From: Sphingobacteriales bacterium
GTDB taxonomy: Bacteria > Bacteroidota > Bacteroidia > Chitinophagales > UBA2359
Direction of reading: 5' to 3'
Assembly: GCA_016700115.1 (NCBI GenBank)
Contig: CP064999.1
Coordinates: forward strand, 5,575,501-5,639,500
Length of the DNA stretch: 64,000 nt
The notes below the pieces were generated by a model. It did not search any database and had not been told where the DNA came from. It worked only from the letters and a program-made list of their open reading frames with translations. This document shows positions 1-10,200 of the stretch, piece by piece. Each line of letters opens with the position of its first letter. The stretch's first letter is position 1. Made by a program: the position numbers and the translations under genes.

Positions 1-1215
1 TTTAGCACAATTGTTTGCATCCGTAATGGTCAGCGTATAACTTCCTGCTGTCAGGTTGCTGATAGAAACAGTCGTTTGACCATTGCTCCACAGATAGCTG
101 TACGGAGGTGTTCCACCCCCTGCAACTAATGCTATTGCACCATTTGCACTTCCGTTACACAGAGCATTTGTTACAACAATATTGTTAAATGCTATCTCGG
201 TAGGCTGCGTAATTGTTACCGATATTACTTCATCACAGTTATTGGCATCAGTTACAGTAACCGTATGTAATCCCGCATTTAAGCCGGTAGCATTTGTTCC
301 TGTTTGTCCATTGCTCCACAAATAGGTATAAGGAGGAGTACCAAGTGAGGCAATAACATTTGCCGTACCATTGGTATCGCCAAAGCAATTGAGCATTGCA
401 GGTGCAGGAATATTCAATGTTAATGGCGGAATGAGGTTGATATCAACGGTATGCGTAATTACACATCCATTTCCAAAAGATACCACTAAGTTATAAGTAC
501 CCGGAGTTAAGTTGGATGCAACAGGCGTAGTTTGCAGAAGAGCATCATCCCATTGATATTGAACATTACAAATTCCGAACCGGATATCCGGTCGTTTTGT
601 GTAGTTGTAGTAAGCCTGGGTTAAATCACAACCTCCAAAGCCGTCATCATCGTACATGCCTAAGGTTGATAAGTACGGAGTTTCGGATACTGCTATGGCA
701 TCATTGTAAAACTCGGCATTTGTCTGTTGATAACAAACATCAATAATAATGTTCGATACTCCGTCCCACTCATAAGTATATCTCAGTTTATGCATATTCC
801 AGCCGGCAACAGTGGTAACAGGGCCTTCAAAAACAGTAGTACCACTTGGTACAAATGTGCCCGGTACCAATGCGTCCATACTGGTGCATTGCAACTTGAT
901 AGTAAAGCCATTGATGGGCAGTACGCTAAGTTTTTGTATGACGTTAAAACCTATATAGCTGATTGTGCCTTCGGTCAGTCCGGCCGCCCTTAACTCATCG
1001 GCTGTATATAGGAACTGGAAGCGAACGTCTTCCCAATCTGTGGCATAAGGTGTGAGCTGGTCGGATGTGCCGCCATCAGCAGGTGTGCTGATGAAACTTG
1101 GATTGACACAAGGTCTGCCTCTTGTTCCACATTCCATTTGGACTGTAACAGTAGCAGATCCATCATTTCCTGCACATGAAACATCGGTTGTTGAAGTGAT
1201 GTCCACCTGATTACA
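1..1215 (-). repeat. SprB-type repeats at the distal end of the adhesin, first copy split by an insertion
   Basis: Copies two (about 429-211) and three (210-1) carry the classic GGTPPY.YLWSNGQT core followed by AG.(H/Y)T(V/L)T(V/I)TDANNC. The first copy begins at 1215 with DVSCAGNDGSATVTV, is interrupted at about 1140-565, and resumes with YQWDDALLQTTP and NLTPGTYNLVV. SprB repeats are known from gliding-motility adhesins and other secreted Bacteroidota proteins. Confidence 0.85.
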
Positions 1216-4200
1216 GGTAGAGAATGGGAAGATATAGGGATCTTGAAGCCGACCCAATACCGCATCAGGTTGGAAACGAAGTGTATCTAAGCTTTCCGGG
1301 TCTTCAGGTGCAGTTAACACATAAACCTCGTCTTCACTGGCATCATACATTTCGAATTGTATAGGTTTACCAATAGAGGTTTCATCACCATATACATTCA
1401 AATATACCAAATGTCGGTTGACCGAAGTTTCATTTTGTACCATTTGTACTCCCTGAGTAGCACTTATAGGCTGACAAACTACTGCACCATTTTCAACGGT
1501 GGCTGTGATGATATCGTTTACATCGGTAGACTCTATCAGGTTCACACTTAATACCCCAACAATTGTCATACTATATTGATAACATCGGGAATTGACCGAC
1601 CAAGCCGGAGGTGCAAACTCGGGATAGGTTAGATCGAAGGGATTTTGAACATATAGTTTATAGCCTTTTCCGGGTTCTAACATTTGTAGGTTTCCACTTG
1701 ACCAAGCTGCTCCATCGTATTGGGCAAATCCGTCAACCTGACTGCGAATCAGGTCATTTTGTGCAAAGTTGAGGTTGTTAAGAGCATCAACCACTTCGTC
1801 TTCAGTTTGTGATGTGTATCCGATCCAATTCCACCCGGGAGTAAGTGATATGGCATTCAAAGGTGCATCAACAGGTTCTCCTACCAAACAAACAACATCA
1901 GAAGTTGCAGCTATTTTAATGAGATAAGCTTTCTCATTTTCAATCGTTTGCAAAGAACCGATCCAACCTAAACCTTGCGTGTATTGGGCAAATCCATCTT
2001 GAGACTTGATAATGTCGCCTGTAGTTGGATTTACTAAACCTTCAAGCACTTTATTGACCGACATGTTATTGCCCAGTATGTTAAACGATACCCAGTTCCA
2101 TCCCTGATGCAAATCTATACATTGTACCCTGCCTTTTGCGTGTAACCGGACCGGATTATTATTGGTTCCGGCAACTGTACCGTCCGTGAAGGTTGCTGTA
2201 GAATAGAAAACACCCGGTGGTTGTGCTCCGGTAGAGAGTTTATGTGCAGGACCTTCCTCTCCATATTGCAAGCCAAGATCAGCATCCCATATCCTGAACT
2301 CTATAATGTCCCCGATTGCATTGTTGCTGTATATGTCTAAGAATGCAATATATTTCCAACCACTGTTGGTAAAGACTTTTTCGATGTTAGCAACTCCTCT
2401 GATTTGGCCATCTACAAATGCTGCTACACGGTCAAAAATATCAACAGATATTTCATTCTGTATAAACGGACTGGGGTTCATATCCAATTCGCAGACTAAG
2501 TTCATGCTATATTCATAGTCGAACGGATTGACTACCCAAACCGGTGGTTTTGCCAGTACTGTTGTCCTGACAATACAGTATGAAGTAAACTCTACGGTGT
2601 TTGGATTAAGAAGGCTGTTTACATCTACTCTTAAAGTATCCTGATAAGTTACCCCAAATGGCAACTGTGTAGAGTTAATCGTGATATTAGCCGACAAAGT
2701 ACTCGTTCCTGCTATACTTGTCGCATTACCCTGTACTGTATGGCTTAAAGTTGCCGGATTGTTGACCGATGTAGTAAAGGTCCGTGTTGCTGCTCCAACA
2801 TTGATAAGTTGTATAGGAACATCTTGTATTGTGCCCTGATACATGGTGATGTTTACAGTCGGTGGATTCCAATAAACCTGACGACGCTGAACAACAAAAC
2901 TCCAGGAAACAGGTGCTGCTATATGGTTTCCGAAAATGTCCTGTGCATCTGTTACGGTTATTTGTAACAAATGTCCTTCTATTTGATCCAGTACTTCAGA
3001 CTTGATATTAAATAACAAGCGAACTCCGGCATTGCCACCACAATCCAATGTAAAATCAAAGTTTGAACCATATTGCAAGGTGTCTCCCGTAGTAATATTG
3101 ACCACATGTATGGATTTCGGAATGGTGCCGAATGGTGTAACAATATCCGGTGTTGGGTTGAAGGCAGTTGGTATGAGACAGTTTATGACCTCGCTGAAAT
3201 CCACATAAATTTGATCCCCTTGCGCAAGTACTCCGTCTGCAGGCTGAGGAGTGCCGAATAAACCGTTAAATGACCGGTCAATAACACCACTTAAGTTTTC
3301 AGATGAACCTATTGCAGTTCCGGTCGCAGTCTGACAGATTGTTCTCGCTCTGATTTCATACGCCCCATCGTCCAGTGCTGCCACATTAAAGTTATGAGTA
3401 TAGTAGCCATCCAGAAATGTAGTAAGGAAAGCTCGTGTAATTGGTGCAGTTATCGGCAACCAAGGCGAGCCGGGTATTTTACTTCTATACTGTAAGTGGA
3501 CTTCATCTAATGCAGTTGTATCGTAATTGGCTATGGTTATCGGCAGAAGATTTCCACTATTGGCATGTACTAACCAATTGTCTATTGGTGAAGCTATCGT
3601 AATGTCTGAGCAGGGATTTACAAACCGAACAGACATTGTCATTGTATCGGCATTCCACAAATTACCACCGGCGTTCCAGGTTTCAATCTCACAAGAAGCA
3701 TAGGTGAAAATTTGCAAATTCATATAATCATACGCAATCGGTCCTCTATAAACACTGACCACAATTGGCAATGATTGCCCGCCTGCTAATGTAAAATCAA
3801 TACCTGCAGAAAGTGTCTCACCGGCTATATCTACTATAGCTCCGTCCGGGTTACTTGCTGCTACCAAACGCACGGTATAATCAAATAACTCGTTGCTTTG
3901 ACTGGTATTCTGTAGGGTTACCAGGAAGTTAGCGGCTTCGTCAGGCGGAATGTTGTCTTTGATAGGTGCATCATTCAAAATAAGATCAGAAGAAAAGCGA
4001 GTTTGAGTTCCCGGTTCATAAGGACAACCACTTCTTCCCGATTTGAGTTTAAACACCGGCACCCCAAAGGTTTTATCATTGGCCACATCTACGCTGAAGA
4101 AGTCACCGACATCATCGTCTGAGAAAGTATAGGAAGAGGTAGTAGTGCCTGAATTTTCAAAACCGGATCCCCCTCCTATCTTATTTTCTGTTTTAAAGAA

Positions 4201-7200
4201 AATATTGTCTTCGTAACCGGTACCACCAACATCCACTTTAGCGATGAGTGCGATACCGAATTTGATCACTGCAAAAAAGTCATAACTACCGGTAGTAGTT
4301 GCAGTTATTGTTGAAGCAGATGAAAAATCAGCTCCTGCACTGAAAGAATAATTAGCTACAAAATTGTTGTTCAACGCTTTTGTAGTTTCAGTTTGTTCTA
4401 ATTTAAGAATATTTTGCCATTCAATTAAAGAGTTCCTGAATTGTTGGGCACTGTCTCCTTTTGCTTTAGCCAATACTGCATTTCCTGCAAGGGCTGCGGC
4501 TACAGAATCGCCTTCATACACACCTATAATTTCGTTATATTGTGTAGTCAGTGTGTTTTCAATATGCCATTGGGTATAAACAAAGGTAGTTGCAAATTCA
4601 ACCGGATCTATTGCAATACCATTATCGGTGAACACTTCACAATTATTGTACAAGACAATATCTGTCAGTGCATAAATCATATTTGTACCCGCTCCTGCAT
4701 AAAGATTTCCGGGTTTACCAATCAATACAGGGTTTCCGTCTGCGGTTTTAAAGTCTTGATTTAAGGCTGTCGTGCAGTTGTTCCATTCGGTAGATCCATT
4801 TGCAGCTATTCCCAATTCGAGGTTATATTGAGTAATCACTGCAACCTCTCCTCCGGTATAGTAGCCAAATCCGGCAAAGAATTTTACCCCTGCAGTAAAC
4901 TGCCCTTGACCACCAATCGTATTAATCGTTTCATATTCAAACTTGTTGCTGTTGCAGGTCGTGCTGTCTTCGGCAAATGAACTGCTACTGCCGTCACCCG
5001 GAGGGTCGCGGAGAATGAGGAAGGGTTTTTCGGGAAACTTCGTAATAAACGTGCTCTCTCTTGGTTTTTGACCCGTTACCAAAACTGTAAATTGTTTGGC
5101 AGGTGTCAATGCGCCTGCAACCTCTGCAGTTACACTGAAAGATTTCAAATAAGGTGCCGAAGTTTCGGGAAATACCGGTTTCAGAGTATGGAACCCAACG
5201 CCTTCGTAGAACGGAACACTGATACTGCCTAAGTCAGACACATTATCGGTGATGTACAAAGTACCTGAGTCTGCAGGGCAGATTGTACCGTTATAGTTTT
5301 GGAAAACCTCAATGCTGATGGCTTGCTGATCATCTACTTTCATCAGATAATGCAATCCGTCACAGGTTTTGGTAGTCGGCAAATCACTCAATGTGAGTTG
5401 GAATGGTTTGTTATAAACAAAGGTCAAAGTGTCTGCTTCTTCGGTTTTCAGATTTGTATTCTGACTTCGTGAAAGGAAGTAATTCTCTGCCTGAATATTC
5501 TTCTGACCGTTAAACATGACAGTTTCAACCATTACATTGTATTTCAGCGGGGGACCCTGAAACTGGAAGTACCCGTTTACCGGATTAAAGCTATAAGGTG
5601 TTGAAGTAGGTGTAATTAAGTAGTTCATACATGGCGGGTCGGATGTAACACGAAGGCTGACATCTCCAATCAGGGCATTGCAAGCCCCTTTCACCGTACC
5701 GCTGATGGTGCGCAAGGTTGTATTGGTAAAGTTAATATCTGTTATGTTATCACTTACATACCCAAGATTAATCTGAGAAGGATTAAATACATGATCCCCG
5801 TTTCTCGGTTCTATGATATAAGTGCCGGGTTCATTCAGGGCCAGGGCATAAGTACCGTCCAATTCAGTAAAGTTGCCATAGAACAGACCGTTCACCCAAA
5901 TCTGTACACTGTCTTGCGGACATTGGTTTAGCGTATTATACACCACCTCACCGGTTACAGAGAATACGGTATTGTCGGTAAAGTTCACATTGTTTGCCAA
6001 ATTGTTGTAAGTTGTCAAGGTTCTGTTTTGGAATTCTGGAGCAAATCCATGTCCTTCTTTTACCGGACGTATGTTAAACTCTGCTTCTTCGCCAAAGAAT
6101 ATGTTATTGATTTCATAATAACCTGCCGCATTCGTAGTTGCCGCATATTTAACAGGCGGAGTATCATAAGTCCAGAAAGCTCCTTTTATAGTAGCATGAG
6201 CGCCTCTGTCTAAAGCAAAGTCCGCAGTTTTATCTCCTTTACCTTCACTAAAGGCATAATACCCTACTAAACCGGTTTCGTCTCCTCTCAAATAGCGGTT
6301 TTTATTCTCCAGAATCGTCGAAGGATCTAACAATATGTTCCATATACGAACTTCGTCTATCATTCCGTTGAAGAAATTGTTTGTGCCGAAGTAAGAACCG
6401 ATATACAATTCAGAGACTGTGGTATTAAAGCCGGCCGGCATGCTTCCTTGTTTTACCAGCACCCCGTTTCTATATAAGAAAGCTATTTTGGTTGTGTTAT
6501 TGAATGCAATGGCATAGTGATTCCAGCCATTGTTCCAGGTTGTCGTGTCTGCACCTAATGAATTGGCTGTATTGTTAAAGTTTAATCCAAACTTACCAGA
6601 GGCATTCAAACCGGATATAATATTATTAGAGGTTGTGCCTAATGATAATACCGCTCTTTCGCTTCCTGTTGTAGGTAGTTTTGCCCAATATTCAATGGTA
6701 AAGTCCGAATTAGACAAGTTTACATCTGTCGCTACGCTGGCAAAGTTGCTTTGTGAAGCATTGAAATATAAGGCATGTTGGTGTTTGTTGCCATTGGCCT
6801 GAATTTCAATATCCGGAACACCTGCCTGAAGTGTAGATTTCACTTCGCCACTGATACGCCCAACGGGTTTGACAAAACCTTCATCGCAAACCCGGTAACT
6901 ACTGCCCCAGACATTGCTATATACTTCCAGACAATAGCGGGACAATTGACCGGGGAAGGCATCATAATCGTAATAGATACTTGTTGACAAGCCGGTTTCG
7001 GTAATCAACTCATCGTCCCGGTAAATACGGAACCCATCTGCAACGTTAGCATAACCTGTATTCTCCCATTGCACTTTGACGCGATTCGAGAACGTTCCGT
7101 CTGAAGCAAGAAGCGTAATAGGCGGTAAAACGAAGATATAGGCCGAACCATGATCATAACTGCTTGGTGTTAAGTCACTGTCGTCCCCGGGCGCTCCAAT

Positions 7201-10200
7201 TACAACAGTATTGTTTTGCATGGCAACAGAACTTCCAAACTCATCATACCCCGCACCGGGATCCGGTGCTACTAATCTAGCAACTGCCTGCCATACATTT
7301 CTGATTTTTTGGTACACAAATACAGCACCTGCATTAGGTCCGTTGCTGTCATTCAACGGTGCTCCAATCACTGCCCGGTCACCTACAACAGCAACACTGT
7401 TTCCAAAATGATCGTAATTGCTTGGAGTCGGTGCTTTAATCGTTTGAATTTTGTTTTGGCTGCCGGTATTGCTGTAATTAAACAGATATACCGCTCCGGA
7501 TTCAGTTGCTGCATCATTGTTAAATGGCGCACCAATAAACGCTTCAGTGCCGGTAATTAAAGCCAGCGAGGCACCAAATCTTTCTCCTGTATTTGAAGAC
7601 CAAAGCCAACCGTTGATGCCCGATTGCCATACCATACCTCCATTACTTCCCCCATTGTTACTTGTCGGATCACCTAATAATACATTGCTGCCTCCATTAA
7701 ACAGAGCAACCGAAGTTCCTTGTTTTGTGGCTGCATAAGGCGACAAAGCTGCTGATAATGACCCGTTGGTATTGGCATTATAGCGATAAGCAAATCCTCC
7801 TCCTGCACGGTCTGGCGAACCAATGGCTGCCCAGTCTCCTAATAAGTCAACCGATGTGCCAAAACGTTCGTAGCCGTTTGTATTTACTCCATGGTAGTCG
7901 CTGGGTTTTTTGGTATGATCGTGTACCCACTCATTGGTTGTCGTGCTGAATTCATAGACCATCACCGCTCCGTTATCATAGCTTAATGCCTGATTTACAG
8001 CTGTGCCCTGAAAATCTGCATCCGGTATTCCAACCACTATCCTGCTTCCGTCAATTGCAACAGCTGCACCATGTCGTGAATTACTATAATTAATGGTATA
8101 TGAACTATTATAGATGGGGCATGTGGGACACCATGCACCTAACGTGTAAGATGTTGTTACAGCTTCACTCGGTTTAGGCAATACTGCTACCTCCGTCCAT
8201 TCACCGCTTTCTACTTTAAACACAAAAGTATTACCAGGGTTGCCGGGAGCACCCATAACTACATTAGTGCCTGATATATCCACTGCACTTCCTGCTCTTT
8301 GGTATGCACCCGACACACTTGGTATCAGTTTCCTGCCTGATGAAGACATGTTGATGCCGGTAGGTGCTGCAGTTTGAGTGCTGCCCTCATTACAAGAAGT
8401 ATTAGGATCAGATTCTCCGAGACCGGGTTTGTATGTTACTACGCAATATTGATATATAGACTGAGAATTGACCGTAAAATCATCATAAGAAGTGGTTCCC
8501 AACGGTCTGGTCGCAATTAAAAATCCATTCCTGTAAATCCGGAACGACCGGCCGGCCAAAGCCGAACCATCTGCCCATGTAATGGTTACCTTGTTGGCAT
8601 AAGTGCCGTCAGTTGCCTGCACACCTGTTGGAGATTTAATCTTGGCCATCCCTGTTCCGGTTGAACGTTCAGAGTTGCCCAATAATGGACTGAAAGATTC
8701 GATTTCATAATCATAGTTTTGAAGCGACTCAATTCCTGTTTGATCGGTATAGGATAAGGTTGCGGGATTGGTAATTGTTGCCAGCAAACCGCCATCTCGA
8801 TACAGCCTGAATCCTGTAGCAACCGCAGAAGTATTAGACCAATTCAAAACAATCTTGTCTTCGTGGTTGGGCGTTCCGTTGGTGATACTGGTAAAGTTCG
8901 GCTTCACAATATTGATCTTGCCTTTATCGCAGGCAAGGAAGGAAGTCCCCCAACTGCCATGATAGGCTTCGATACAATAATTATACTCCACCAAACCCAC
9001 TACATCAAAGTCAACATGTGGAGAAAGAAATACCGGCAAATCTGCAATCAACACATCTCCCCTGTAAATCCTCACGCCTTCAGCAACAGAACCGGGTTCA
9101 AGAGTCCATGACACCTCTATTTTGTTTTCAAATGTGCCGTCTGTGGCTGATACCGTTGCAGGTGGACGGATCCGGTTTCCACCAAACTCACATAGCGGGA
9201 GAGATTCACCGATAGTCGGTATAATGGCAACAAGGCAATATTCATAGATTTCATTTGAAACAGCATTATAGTCACTAAAAGTTGTAACTGTCGGATCATT
9301 AATAGTTACCAATACGTCATTGTTACGGTATATTCTGTAACCCGTATTCATACTTGTTAAATCGCGCACCCAACTCAGGGCAGTCCGGTCTTCGTAATAA
9401 TCTACATTGAATGTTGAGCCGTTGAACGGATAAGTTGCCGAAAACGCCAATGGTTTGCGGATGGATGCAGATCCAACATCACATGAATTAGAAGACATCA
9501 CTTCTATGCGTGTAACCACCGTATCATAAACATAAGTGGTATTTGCCCAAATTGTATCCAATGTTTCTACATTATAGGTAGTCGGGTTTCCGGTGATAGT
9601 ATCCAGTACTCTCAAATAGGGTTGGTTAGCATCGTTTAGTGAAGTAATAACAGCGGGAATGGTGTCAAAATCATAAATTGTCTGCAACACATTGAATACT
9701 GTATCATACTCCGCATAAAACTGACGCAAGCAATAATCGTATTGAATCAGTGAATAGACTGCATAATCCTCATACGTAGTAGTAGAGACCGGAATAGTAT
9801 CTATGATACCTCCGTTTTTGTAAATAATGATGCTGTCCTGAATGATGCCGTTGATACATTTCGGGTTTGGCAATCCACTAAGGGTGCTCACGTTTTGCCA
9901 CATCAGCGTAATATGGTCTTCATACAAATCGTCTGTTGCTGTGAAATTTGCAGGGGCAGCAATAGTGCCTTTATACCCCAGATCACATAAGGGCTGAGAT
10001 TGTCCCCAGGTTGGGTGGTTGGCAACAACACAGTAATTATATAAGGTATCCAAATCAACAACAGTATCGTCGTAAGGCAAACTGGCATTGGCAAAGGTGC
10101 TGATCAAATTGCCGTTTTTGTATTTATAGATGGTATAGCTTGAGGCAGAAGTACTGGGATGAGGTACCCAGGAAATGCGTACAAACTGTTCAAAAACGCC

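Noticed and set aside
727..9299. Many short plus- and minus-strand frames across the first 9.3 kb
   Set aside because: All are shadows of the single giant minus-strand frame, which translates into recognisable repeat domains throughout.
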